A DNA stretch of 42,268 bases, taken from the NCBI GenBank assembly GCA_017535725.1, contig JAFXTO010000007.1, positions 1-42,268 of the forward strand, written 5' to 3'. Shown piece after piece: positions 15,792 through 24,219 of this stretch. How positions within the stretch are numbered: the first letter of the stretch is position 1; each line of letters opens with the position of its first letter. A program made the translations under genes and the position numbers. The notes under the pieces were generated by a model. The model was given only the letters and a program-made list of their open reading frames with translations. It was not told the DNA's origin and made no database searches. The stretch comes from Bacteroidaceae bacterium. Lineage in GTDB: Bacteria > Bacteroidota > Bacteroidia > Bacteroidales > Bacteroidaceae.

Positions 15792-18700
15792 TTATGCTTC
15801 TTCCTGAATCTTCTTGCCACGAAGCAGGTAAGCGGTGGGAGCAGCTACGAACATGGAGGTAATCGTACCGATGACCACACCAAGAATCATGGCGAAGGCG
15901 AAGCTACGGATGCTGGCACCACCGAAGATGAAGATGAAGAGCAGCACGATGAGCGTGGAGACTGACGTGTTGATGGTACGCGTCAGGGTGGCATTCAGGG
16001 ACTGGTTGAAGAGAATCTGCTTGTCGCGCTTGGGATAGAGGCTGAGGTTCTCGCGGATACGGTCGAAGACAACCACCTTATCGTTGATGGAGTAACCGAT
16101 ACAGGTCAGCAGAGCACCGATGAAGGTCTGGTCAATCTCCAGCGAGAAGGGCATCCAGCCCCAGCAAGCGCTGTACATACCGAGGATGAAGATGGTATCC
16201 ACGGCCAGGGCGGTGATGGCGCCGGCGGAGAAGGTCCAGCTGCGGAAGCGGACAAGGATGTACACGAAGATGACGATCAGTGCGAGGAAGACGCTGATGA
16301 TGGCCCCGCGGGTGATGTTCTCAGCGATGGAAGGTCCAACCTTCTGAGAACTGATGATGGAGCCACCGGCGCGCTCGTCGCGGTTGATGAAGTTCTCGAG
16401 GGTGAGGTCGCTGCTGAGCTGACCGCCAGCCTTCAGGACCTGGAAGAGTTTCTCCTCGATCTCGCTGTCAACCTCGATGCCTTCCTCTTCGATGCGGTAG
16501 TTGGTGCTGATACGCACGGTCTTGCCTTCCGTACCGAGAGCGATGACGCTGGTGTTACTTTCGGGGAAGGCCTCGGACATGGCGGGACGGATGCTCTCGG
16601 GCGACACTTCCTGCTCAAACTGAACGACGAAGTTGCGACCACCCGTGAAGTCGATGGAGCGGGAGAAGCCGCGGGTGAACATCAGGCCGAGGGAGCACAG
16701 GACGATGGCGCCGAAGATGGTGAAGGAGGTCTTCCAGGCACCCATGAAGTTGTAGTGGGTGTTGGAGAGGAACTTGCGGGAGATACCTGTGGTGAAGGTG
16801 AGGTCCAGCCACTTGTCCTTGTTCATCAGGCTCTCGAAGACCAGACGAGTGAGGAATACAGCGGTGAAGAAGCTGATGATGATACCGATGATGTAGGTGG
16901 TGGCGAAGCCGCGGATAGGACCAGTACCAAAGTAGTAGAGGATGATACCCGTCAGGACGCTGGTGACGTTGGAGTCGATGATGGCGCTGAAGGCGTTGCT
17001 GTAACCTGCCTGCATAGCCTGGCGCACAGCCTTACCTGCACGCATCTCCTCCTTGGTACGCTCGAAAATAAGCACGTTGGCGTCCACGGCCATACCGAGG
17101 GTCAGCACCATACCTGCGATACCGCTCATGGTCAGTGCGGCCTGGAAGGAGGTGAGGATGCCGAGGGTGAAGAACAGGTTCAGGATGAGGGCGCCGTTGG
17201 CAACCATACCGGCACGGAAACCATACATGGCAATCATGTAGAACATCAGGGCGATGAAGGCCACGATGACGGAGATGAAGCCCATGCGGATAGACTCAGC
17301 ACCTAGGGTAGGACCTACGATTTCCTCGCTGACGATGTTAGCGGGAGCAGGCATCTTACCGGACTTGAGCACGTTGGCCAGGTCGCGGGTGTCCTCAGCG
17401 GTGAAGTTACCAGTAATCTGGGAGTTACCACCAGTGATTTCGTTCTGCACATTGGGAGCGCTATAGACGAGGTTGTCGAGCACGATAGCCACGGGGCGAT
17501 GGATGTTAGCCTTGGTGAGGGCAGCCCAGCGGCGTGCACCTTCGACATTCATCTGCATGGAGACGCAGGGGCGGCTGTTCTGGTCGTATTCGTCCTTGGC
17601 ATCGGTGACAACATCACCTTCGAGGGGAGCACGGCCATTGCGCTCGGTGACCTTGATGGCATAGAGTTCAAAGACCTCCTCGTTCTTGTCGATGCCCTTG
17701 ACGCCCCAGAGGAGCCTCATGTCTTCGGGCAGTACGGCCTTGGCCTCAGGAGTCTGGAGGAGTTCATCGATGATGGCCATGTCGCGCTTGTTGGCATAAC
17801 CGACCACGGCACCGTTGTTCTGGTTGATGACCTGGAGTCGAGCCAGCAGGGGATGAGCCTTCAGGGCCTGCTCGTCGGTGGCAGCAGTAGCAGCCTCGCT
17901 CTTGGCAGCGGTGTCTTCACCCTTGGCGATAGCAGCAAGTGCATCGTCGGCAGAGGTAGCTGCGGTTGTGTCTGCAGCAGCTTGAGCTTCGGCTTGCCCC
18001 TCGGCAGATGGCTCGGACACTGTGGCCTCGTCGGAGCCTTCCACACCAGCGGCAGCAAGCTTGCTGTCGAGGGAGATGAGGAAGGGAGCAGCCTCGGTGG
18101 TGATGTAGGTCTCCCAGAACTCGAGGTTGGCAGAACCTTGGAGAAGCTTACGAACGCGCTCGGGCTCCTTGATACCAGGGAGTTCGACCATGATGCGGCC
18201 TTCCTGACCTTCGAGGGCCTGGATGTTAGGCTGTACGACACCAAAGCGGTCAATACGGGTGCGGATGACGTTGAAGGAGTTATCGATAGCGGCTTTCACT
18301 TCCTCGCGCAGAACAGCCTCTACTTCGCGGTCGGTGCTCTTGGTGTTCACCTTGCCGCGCAGCTGCTGGGTGGCGAAGAGTTCAGCGAGGGAGCTATTGG
18401 GAGCAATCTCCTTGTAGTCTTTCACGAAGAGCGAGATAAAATCGCCCTGTCCCTGCTTGGCCTCTTGCTTGGCCTGTGCGATGGCCTGCTTGAAGTTGGG
18501 GTCTTCTTTGTGGTCGGCCAGTGCCTCAACGACGTCAGGCACGCTGACTTCGAGGATGACGTTCATACCTCCCTTGAGGTCCAGACCCAGACCGATACCC
18601 ATTTCACGGCACTGCTTGAGGGTCCAGGCGCCGAAGTAAACTTTCTCGTTCTGCAACGAGTCGAGATAATGCTGTCCGGCAGCTTCACCTTCTACGGCTG

Positions 18701-18815
18701 CAATCTCCTCGGCCTTGCCCTCGTAGTGGCGAACCACAAACGAGAAGCTGAGGTAGAAGATGCAAACGAGGGCAAGCAAGACAGCGAATGCTTTTACGAA
18801 ACCTTTGTTTTGCAT
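15792..18815 (-). CDS. secDF: SecDF fused protein-export subunit
   Basis: A 1007-residue fusion of SecD and SecF that uses the proton gradient to help SecYEG export proteins across the inner membrane. The SecD half (about 1-625) has an N-terminal membrane segment, the GLDLKGGMNVILEV motif, the P1 domain and the NFTAEDTRDLANVLKSGKMP block, then the six-span RND module. The SecF half (about 635-1000) has SIDFTGGRNFVVQF and GYSINDKVVVFDRIREN. An Ala/Glu/Thr-rich low-complexity insert of about 70 residues (about 245-315) sits in the periplasmic part. It is soft in sequence and probably flexible. Fusion is the rule in Bacteroidota. Promoter at 18909-18916; followed by xerD. Confidence 0.96.
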   Translation of the reverse strand: MQNKGFVKAFAVLLALVCIFYLSFSFVVRHYEGKAEEIAAVEGEAAGQHYLDSLQNEKVYFGAWTLKQCREMGIGLGLDLKGGMNVILEVSVPDVVEALADHKEDPNFKQAIAQAKQEAKQGQGDFISLFVKDYKEIAPNSSLAELFATQQLRGKVNTKSTDREVEAVLREEVKAAIDNSFNVIRTRIDRFGVVQPNIQALEGQEGRIMVELPGIKEPERVRKLLQGSANLEFWETYITTEAAPFLISLDSKLAAAGVEGSDEATVSEPSAEGQAEAQAAADTTAATSADDALAAIAKGEDTAAKSEAATAATDEQALKAHPLLARLQVINQNNGAVVGYANKRDMAIIDELLQTPEAKAVLPEDMRLLWGVKGIDKNEEVFELYAIKVTERNGRAPLEGDVVTDAKDEYDQNSRPCVSMQMNVEGARRWAALTKANIHRPVAIVLDNLVYSAPNVQNEITGGNSQITGNFTAEDTRDLANVLKSGKMPAPANIVSEEIVGPTLGAESIRMGFISVIVAFIALMFYMIAMYGFRAGMVANGALILNLFFTLGILTSFQAALTMSGIAGMVLTLGMAVDANVLIFERTKEEMRAGKAVRQAMQAGYSNAFSAIIDSNVTSVLTGIILYYFGTGPIRGFATTYIIGIIISFFTAVFLTRLVFESLMNKDKWLDLTFTTGISRKFLSNTHYNFMGAWKTSFTIFGAIVLCSLGLMFTRGFSRSIDFTGGRNFVVQFEQEVSPESIRPAMSEAFPESNTSVIALGTEGKTVRISTNYRIEEEGIEVDSEIEEKLFQVLKAGGQLSSDLTLENFINRDERAGGSIISSQKVGPSIAENITRGAIISVFLALIVIFVYILVRFRSWTFSAGAITALAVDTIFILGMYSACWGWMPFSLEIDQTFIGALLTCIGYSINDKVVVFDRIRENLSLYPKRDKQILFNQSLNATLTRTINTSVSTLIVLLFIFIFGGASIRSFAFAMILGVVIGTITSMFVAAPTAYLLRGKKIQEEA

Positions 18816-18870
18816 TGTTGTTTTTGTTATGTTATTTTATTTGTTGTGAATTGCAAAATTCCGCAACGTA

Positions 18871-18891
18871 GAAGGCCTCATAGCTGAGGCT
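18871..18891 (-). other. Hairpin in the secDF leader
   Basis: GCCTCA-TAGC-TGAGGC forms a perfect stem in the roughly 90-base leader between the promoter and the secDF start. It may affect leader stability or translation; no known element recognised. Confidence 0.4.
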
Positions 18892-18908
18892 TTACACGTT
18901 TAAGCGCG

Positions 18909-18916
18909 CAAAATTA
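18909..18916 (-). promoter_or_regulatory. TAnnTTTG promoter box of secDF
   Basis: The minus strand reads TAATTTTGCGCGC about 95 bases upstream of the secDF ATG, matching the -7 consensus. Confidence 0.6.
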
Positions 18917-18990
18917 CCACTTTTTTTCCAAACGAGCGGTCTTTCAGGGCAAATATTTAGCTTTTGGTGGCAAAAAAGGGCTGTTTTCCC

Positions 18991-20106
18991 TTACTTTCGG
19001 GTTAATTTTGTAATAATAGGATAGTGATCGGAGTGTTTTACGCTCTTATCTATATAGGTGTGGTGACTCTGCCAACGGTCGCCACTGAAGAGGATATGGT
19101 CGATGCGTACGGGGAATCCTCGGTCGTGGAAAGTGAAGCCTGTTCCGGTGCCACTCTGGCTGTAGGCGCTGGTGAGTTCCTTGGTGAGTGTGCGGAGGGT
19201 GTAGGACACGGGAGTATCATTGAAATCACCCATGATGATGACCGGTCGCGGTAGCCATTTTTCGATAAAGTGCTGGATGGTGTCCACCTGTGCGGCTCGC
19301 AGGGGTGCTGCCACCGAGAGGAGGTTCACCACGGGCTTCAGTTCGCGGCGGATGGTGTCGCGGATATGTTGCTCATAGGCATTGCGGGCATGGTTCTCAA
19401 TGGCATCGCGGTAGTCTTCTTTTATCACTTCGGAGAGGTGGTTGCTCTCGAAATGGCTGTTGATGAGGAGGATGGTGTCCTGTCCTTCGAGCAGTTTGGC
19501 ATAGATGCCTCCGTTGGTGCGGGTGGGAAAGGAAAGGGTGTCTGCTTCCACGATAGGTAACCGCGAGAAGATGACCACCCCCTTGCTATTATAGTGGTAG
19601 TACCCCATTTCCTCCATGTTGTTCTGGATGGTCTTGAGGTCTGTTCCTCCACCGCTGCTGGACTCCTGCAGGCAGATGATGTCTGCGCCGGAGAAATAGA
19701 TTTGGTTGACCACGACATTGTTGCCTTCCTCGTCGCGGGCTTCCTGACCTCCGTAGCTATGGGTGTTATAGGAGAACAGGGTGAGACAGCTGTCGCCCTC
19801 AGGCACATTCTTCGAGAAGTTCAGGGGGCAATAGTCCCAAAGGAAACTTCCACAGGCCAACAAGCCCAAAAGGGGTAGCCAGATGCGCTTCACCTTGAAT
19901 ATCAGCCAGAAGAAGAGAAAGGCCACATTTGCCAGCGCAATTATGGGAAATATCAGTGGGAGCAGCGTCAGCCGGGGAAAAGAGGCGGGGTGGAGGTAGG
20001 TGGTGGCACAGCAAAGCCACAGCATCAGGATGGTTGCCACATTGATGCCTGTGAAGAAATACCCCGTTATGTTCTTCAGCCATTTTATGGATGAGTGTCG
20101 TGTCAC
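18991..20106 (-). CDS. Membrane-anchored endonuclease/exonuclease/phosphatase family protein
   Basis: A 371-residue protein if the GTG at 20106 is used. Two or three hydrophobic segments (about 15-35, 45-70, 78-95) anchor an extracytoplasmic EEP domain (about 115-370). EEP marks: LFSYNTHSYGG (Asn), ICLQESSSGGG (metal Glu), LINSHFESNH, IIMGDFNDTP (catalytic Asp and Asn) and the final SDHYPI (His). The substrate cannot be predicted; family members cleave phosphodiesters or phosphomonoesters of nucleic acids, lipids or sugars. An ATG at 20193 would overlap the rhomboid gene by 62 bases and add a poorly conserved tail, so the GTG is preferred with modest certainty. Transcribed after the rhomboid gene. 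Confidence 0.8.
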   Translation of the reverse strand: MTRHSSIKWLKNITGYFFTGINVATILMLWLCCATTYLHPASFPRLTLLPLIFPIIALANVAFLFFWLIFKVKRIWLPLLGLLACGSFLWDYCPLNFSKNVPEGDSCLTLFSYNTHSYGGQEARDEEGNNVVVNQIYFSGADIICLQESSSGGGTDLKTIQNNMEEMGYYHYNSKGVVIFSRLPIVEADTLSFPTRTNGGIYAKLLEGQDTILLINSHFESNHLSEVIKEDYRDAIENHARNAYEQHIRDTIRRELKPVVNLLSVAAPLRAAQVDTIQHFIEKWLPRPVIIMGDFNDTPVSYTLRTLTKELTSAYSQSGTGTGFTFHDRGFPVRIDHILFSGDRWQSHHTYIDKSVKHSDHYPIITKLTRK

Positions 20107-20131
20107 TTTCTGTTCGCTGGTTCTGTTGTTA

Positions 20132-21157
20132 TCAGTTGTTACTGGCTTCGAACAGGAAGCGTTTTTCCTCGGTGGTGAGGCTCTCATAACCACCTCGCTT
20201 CACCTTGTCAAGGATGCGATCCATCTCCTGCTCACGTTCTTTCTTCTTGCGGTTCCATTCCATGTCGGCGCTGTACTTTCCGCTCACGTGAACATGCATT
20301 TTCGGCTGTTTCCGGAAGTGCTTGGCGATACTCCCCTTGAGGTCCGTAAACCACTGACTTATAGTTTTCCAGAGGCCATTTCTCTTGGAAGATGTATTAG
20401 TGACATCCTCATAACGTGTGAAATAGTTGTCCGAGCCGCCAAAGCCTCCATAGCCTCCTGCTCCGCCCCCGAAGAAACGACCTCTGCCACCACCCGGATG
20501 CTTGCGCCAGTAGAGAATCAGCAACAGGCCAAAGAGCATACCGCCGAGGTGAGCCATGTGAGCCACACCGTCGCCCGTATTGCCGAGGGCACTCATCAGT
20601 TCTATGACAGCATATCCGATGACGAACCACTTGGCCTTGATGGGGAAGGGGATGGGAATGATGAACATCCGTTCCTCTGGGAAGGTCATACCGAAGCTAA
20701 GCAGGATACCATAGACGGCACCGGAGGCACCTACGGTTGTCCAGCGGTTCAGGAAAGATTCCATGGGCACCATCATGCCACCGCCGATATTCACCGTGTC
20801 GTATGCCGACAACCCCTGATACACATATTCTATGTATTGTGCCCCCTCCTGCACCAGTCCTGCTCCCAGTCCACAGACGACGTAGTAGAAAAGGAAGCGC
20901 TGGGAGCCCATCACCTGTTCCATGACACGGCCAAACATCCACACGGCAAACATGTTGAAGAAGATGTGCGTGAAGCTGCCATGCACGAACATATAGGTGA
21001 ATAGCTGGTAGAGCTTGAAATCGGAGGCAAGGAAGAAATGCAGGCCCAGCAGGTCATCGAAGTCGATACCGTAACGCACTGCCACAACCTTAGCCAAATA
21101 CATCAGCAGGTTTATGATGAGCAGATTTTTTGTTACTGGAGGCATATTCAGGTTCAT
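20132..21157 (-). CDS. Rhomboid-family intramembrane serine protease
   Basis: A 341-residue integral membrane protease. Rhomboid marks: HGSFTHIFFNMFAVWMFG (segment 2 with His and Asn of the oxyanion site), the nucleophile motif GASGAVYG and the catalytic His of HMAHLGGMLFG. About six membrane segments lie within residues 8-225. They are followed by a Gly-rich linker (GGGAGGYGGFGG, about 240-255) and a charged cytosolic tail of about 85 residues, where ERE and KKKERE-like stretches may form a helix. A TATTTTTG box at 21186-21193 on the minus strand gives a leader of about 28 bases. The substrate is unknown. Heads an operon with the EEP gene. Confidence 0.92.
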   Translation of the reverse strand: MNLNMPPVTKNLLIINLLMYLAKVVAVRYGIDFDDLLGLHFFLASDFKLYQLFTYMFVHGSFTHIFFNMFAVWMFGRVMEQVMGSQRFLFYYVVCGLGAGLVQEGAQYIEYVYQGLSAYDTVNIGGGMMVPMESFLNRWTTVGASGAVYGILLSFGMTFPEERMFIIPIPFPIKAKWFVIGYAVIELMSALGNTGDGVAHMAHLGGMLFGLLLILYWRKHPGGGRGRFFGGGAGGYGGFGGSDNYFTRYEDVTNTSSKRNGLWKTISQWFTDLKGSIAKHFRKQPKMHVHVSGKYSADMEWNRKKKEREQEMDRILDKVKRGGYESLTTEEKRFLFEASNN

Positions 21158-21185
21158 AATTGCTTACTTTATTGGTTTGTGGGCG

Positions 21186-21193
21186 CAAAAATA
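21186..21193 (-). promoter_or_regulatory. TAnnTTTG promoter box of the rhomboid operon
   Basis: The minus strand reads TATTTTTGCGCCC, 28 bases before the rhomboid ATG. Confidence 0.6.
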
Positions 21194-21265
21194 GGCATTT
21201 TCATTGGTATTTCGGGCGAAAAGACCCTAAAATAACGTGAAAAGGACGATTTTTAGTCGAAATAC

Positions 21266-21296
21266 TTTGATGCGAAGAGTTCTTTCGTTATATTTG
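21266..21296 (+). promoter_or_regulatory. Consensus promoter of the HU gene
   Basis: TTTG at 21266-21269, a 19-base spacer and TATATTTG at 21289-21296: a full TTTG-N19-TAnnTTTG match. It leaves a leader of about 70 bases. Confidence 0.7.
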
Positions 21297-21374
21297 TCGC
21301 ATGAAATGAGCTGTTAAGGGCTTTTTTCTTTCCTACATGGACGTTTTTCTATAACCTTTTAAAAAAGTTTCATT

Positions 21375-21647
21375 ATGAACAAAACCGAATTGACGAATGC
21401 AATTGCCGAAAAGGCAGGTCTGACAAAAGTGGACGCCAAGAAGGCTCTGGAAGCAGCCCTCGAGAGTGTCGCCGAAGCCCTGAAGGGTGGTGACAAGGTA
21501 TCCCTCATTGGCTTTGGAACCTTCGCGGTGACAGAGCGCGGCGCACGCCAGGGTGTGAACCCTCGTACGAGCGAACCCATCAACATCGCAGCCAAGAAAC
21601 TCATCAAGTTCAAGGCTGGTGCTGAGCTCGAAGCTGCTATTCAGTAA
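21375..21647 (+). CDS. HU-family nucleoid DNA-binding protein
   Basis: A 90-residue HU-type histone-like protein that bends and compacts DNA as a dimer. It shows MNKTELTNAIAEKAGLTKVDAKKALEA-type helices, GDKVSLIGFGTF, and the DNA-gripping arm ERGARQGVNPRTSEPINI with the intercalating Pro, ending in a KLIKFKAG strand. Length and sequence match canonical HU, not the longer Bacteroides HU-like variants. It has its own promoter and terminator and so is monocistronic. Confidence 0.95.
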   Translation: MNKTELTNAIAEKAGLTKVDAKKALEAALESVAEALKGGDKVSLIGFGTFAVTERGARQGVNPRTSEPINIAAKKLIKFKAGAELEAAIQ

Positions 21648-21683
21648 GCGACCTTCTGCATCCCGTAAGAAGTGAAAAATGAG

Positions 21684-21713
21684 GCCGTCCCCAATCGGGG
21701 CGGCACTTTTTTT
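21684..21713 (+). terminator. Rho-independent terminator after HU
   Basis: GCCG-T-CCCC pairs with GGGGCGGC around an AATC loop (one bulged T) and is followed by ACTTTTTTT. Confidence 0.85.
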
Positions 21714-21766
21714 GCACTTTTGTCGGTTCCGAAAAGAAAAACTTGAGACTCTAACCCCTAAACTCT

Positions 21767-21792
21767 AAACTTTTTTGTACCTTTGCGCCCGA
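21767..21792 (+). promoter_or_regulatory. argS promoter, near-identical to the metK promoter
   Basis: TACCTTTG at 21778-21785 is the -7 box. The 26 bases 21767-21792 are identical to 26141-26166 ahead of metK, and similarity continues about 20 bases upstream. Confidence 0.7.
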
Positions 21793-21817
21793 TTTTCGTT
21801 TATTATATATTTAAGGT

Positions 21818-23632
21818 ATGCAAATCGAACAGAAAATAACACAGGCGGTTCTTGCCGCCGTCAAGGATTTATATGGTCAGGAGGTATCCGAACAGCTTCT
21901 GCAGCTCGGCCCTACGAAGAAGGAGGTTGAAGGTCACCTGACGCTGGTCGTCTTCCCTCTCCTGAAGATGAGCCGCAAGAAACCGGAGGACACCGCACGG
22001 GAAATCGGACAGTACTTGGTGGACAACCTGCCAGAAGTGGTGGATCGCTTCCAAGTCATCAATGGATTCCTCAACCTGTTTATCGCTGATGCCTGCTGGG
22101 TCGGTCTCCTGAGCGAGATTCAGCAGGATGAGCACTATGGGCTGATACCTGTGACCGACGATGCTCCCTTGGTGATGATTGAGTATTCCTCGCCCAATAC
22201 GAACAAGCCCCTGCATCTGGGTCATGTACGCAACAACCTGTTGGGTTGGTCGCTGGCGCAGGTGATGCAGGCCAATGGCTATCGGGTGGTAAAGACAAAT
22301 ATCGTCAACGACCGTGGTATTCATATCTGCAAATCCATGTTGGCTTGGCTGAAATGGGGCAATGGCGAGACTCCTGAGAGCACAGGGATGAAAGGAGACC
22401 ACCTAATCGGTAAGTACTATGTGGCCTTTGACCAGCACTATCGTGCCGAACGTCAGGAATTGATGAATCAGTTCATGGCCGAGGGCATGGACGAAGAAGC
22501 GGCCAAGGAACGTGCCGAGAAGGAGAGCCCGCTGATGCAGGAGGCCAGGGTCATGCTTGTCAAGTGGGAGCAGAACGACCCGGAAATCCGTGCCCTTTGG
22601 GAGAAGATGAACAACTGGGTCTATGCGGGTTTCGACGAGACCTACAAGGCACTGGGCGTCGGCTTCGACAAGATTTACTATGAGAGCCAGACCTACCTCG
22701 AAGGCAAGGAGAAGGTGATGGAAGGCTTGGAGAAAGGTTTCTTCTACCGCCGTCCGGATGGCAGTGTCTGGGCAGACCTCACCGCCGAAGGGCTGGACGA
22801 GAAGCTGCTGCTGCGCTCGGATGGTACCAGCGTTTACATGACGCAGGATATAGGCACGGCCAAGCTGCGCTTTCAGGACTACCCCATCGACAAGATGATT
22901 TATGTCGTGGGCAATGAACAGAACTACCACTTCCAGGTGCTCAGCATCCTATTGGACAAGCTTGGCTTCAAGTGGGGCAAGGACCTGGTACACTTCTCCT
23001 ACGGCATGGTGGAGCTCCCCAACGGCAAGATGAAGTCGCGCGAAGGAACTGTGGTAGATGCGGATGACCTCATAGCCAAGATGATTGACGATGCCAGTGA
23101 GATGAGTAAGGACAAGGTCAACAAACTCGAAGACCTCACGAAGGATGAGGCAAAGGAAATCGCCCGCATCGTCGGTTTGGGTGCCCTGAAGTATTTCATC
23201 CTCAAGGTGGACGCCCGAAAGAACATGCTCTTCAATCCTGAGGAATCTATTGATTTCAACGGTAACACGGGGCCATTCATTCAGTACACCTATGCCAGAA
23301 TCAGGAGCATCCTCCGCAAGGCGGGTCTTGAATCGGTCGTGTTAACAACGCAGCAAACAGAACTCTCCGAGAAGGAGATAGCCCTCATCCAGCAGCTTGC
23401 CGCTTTCGGCACGGCCGTGAAGCAGGCTGGCACGGATTACAACGTCAGCGTCATTGCCAACTACTGCTACGATCTGGCCAAGGAGTTTAATGGTTTCTAC
23501 CATGATTTCCCCATCCTGAAGGAAGAGGACGAGCAGAAACGCGCCGTCCGTCTTGCCCTCTGCGAAGCTGTAGCAAAGGTCATCAAGTCAGGTATGGGAT
23601 TGCTGGGCATCGAGGTGCCGGAGAGAATGTAG
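21818..23632 (+). CDS. argS: Arginyl-tRNA synthetase
   Basis: A 604-residue class I synthetase that charges tRNA-Arg. An N-terminal additional domain (about 1-110) is followed by the HIGH-type motif HLGH (133-136, within SSPNTNKPLHLGH). The KMSKS-like loop appears as KMKSREG, as is common in ArgRS. The DALR anticodon-binding domain begins at YTYARIRSILRK and ends in LLGIEVPERM, the usual family C-terminus. Full length. It has its own strong promoter. Confidence 0.97.
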   Translation: MQIEQKITQAVLAAVKDLYGQEVSEQLLQLGPTKKEVEGHLTLVVFPLLKMSRKKPEDTAREIGQYLVDNLPEVVDRFQVINGFLNLFIADACWVGLLSEIQQDEHYGLIPVTDDAPLVMIEYSSPNTNKPLHLGHVRNNLLGWSLAQVMQANGYRVVKTNIVNDRGIHICKSMLAWLKWGNGETPESTGMKGDHLIGKYYVAFDQHYRAERQELMNQFMAEGMDEEAAKERAEKESPLMQEARVMLVKWEQNDPEIRALWEKMNNWVYAGFDETYKALGVGFDKIYYESQTYLEGKEKVMEGLEKGFFYRRPDGSVWADLTAEGLDEKLLLRSDGTSVYMTQDIGTAKLRFQDYPIDKMIYVVGNEQNYHFQVLSILLDKLGFKWGKDLVHFSYGMVELPNGKMKSREGTVVDADDLIAKMIDDASEMSKDKVNKLEDLTKDEAKEIARIVGLGALKYFILKVDARKNMLFNPEESIDFNGNTGPFIQYTYARIRSILRKAGLESVVLTTQQTELSEKEIALIQQLAAFGTAVKQAGTDYNVSVIANYCYDLAKEFNGFYHDFPILKEEDEQKRAVRLALCEAVAKVIKSGMGLLGIEVPERM

Positions 23633-23640
23633 GCGGCGGA

Positions 23641-23745
23641 AAGAATTAAAGAATTAAAGATTTAAGGATTGAGTATTGAAGGATTGAGTATTTAAGGATT
23701 GAATATTGAAAAATAAGAATCGAAAGATTGAACATTTGTTTTAAA
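23641..23745. repeat. AT-rich near-tandem repeat between argS and the RNase H gene
   Basis: Units such as AAGGATTGAGTATTGA and AAGAATTAAAG recur with small changes. It separates argS from the next gene and probably carries no coding information. Confidence 0.6.
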
Positions 23746-23747
23746 AG

Positions 23748-24212
23748 TTGAAAGAGCCTGTTAATCCTCCTGACTATCGCCACGACACGGTACTTCCGTT
23801 GCCCATGGAAGTGCCTGCTGAGGCCATTGCCGTGGATGCTGCTTGCAGCGGCAATCCAGGCCCGATGGAGTATCGCGGTATCTATCTGCGAACGGGGCAG
23901 GAAATCTTCCACTATGGTCCTGTCCACGGAACGAATAATATCGGGGAGTTCCTCGCTATTGTCCATGCCATGGCACTCTTGAAACAACGAGGTCTCTCGA
24001 TGCCTGTCTATAGCGATAGTCGTACGGCAATCATCTGGGTGCAGAAACGCAAGGCCAAGACGACGCTGGCACCTACTCCCCAGAACACCCCGCTCCTGCA
24101 ACTGGTGGCGCGTGCCGAGACTTGGCTACGGCAGAACGGGACACCCTATCCCCTTCTGAAATGGGAAACAGAAAAATGGGGCGAAGTACCCGCCGACTTC
24201 GGCAGAAAATGA
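23748..24212 (+). CDS. RNase HI-like protein
   Basis: A 154-residue RNase H-fold protein. The active-site blocks are AVDAACSGNPGPMEYRG (first Asp), NNIGEFLAIVHAM (Glu) and VYSDSRTAI (second Asp). This is the set found in the short Bacteroidota ribonuclease H family that degrades RNA in RNA-DNA hybrids. The basic handle of E. coli RNase HI is absent. The start is uncertain: TTG at 23748 gives the longer form used here, while ATG at 23805 would begin only six residues before the catalytic strand. The next gene starts 7 bases after the stop, so the two are probably cotranscribed. Confidence 0.8.
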   Translation: MKEPVNPPDYRHDTVLPLPMEVPAEAIAVDAACSGNPGPMEYRGIYLRTGQEIFHYGPVHGTNNIGEFLAIVHAMALLKQRGLSMPVYSDSRTAIIWVQKRKAKTTLAPTPQNTPLLQLVARAETWLRQNGTPYPLLKWETEKWGEVPADFGRK

Positions 24213-24219
24213 ACCGACA

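Noticed and set aside
17499-18887. 462-codon plus-strand frame opposite secDF
   Set aside because: Antisense shadow of a firmly identified SecDF; no domain or promoter seen.
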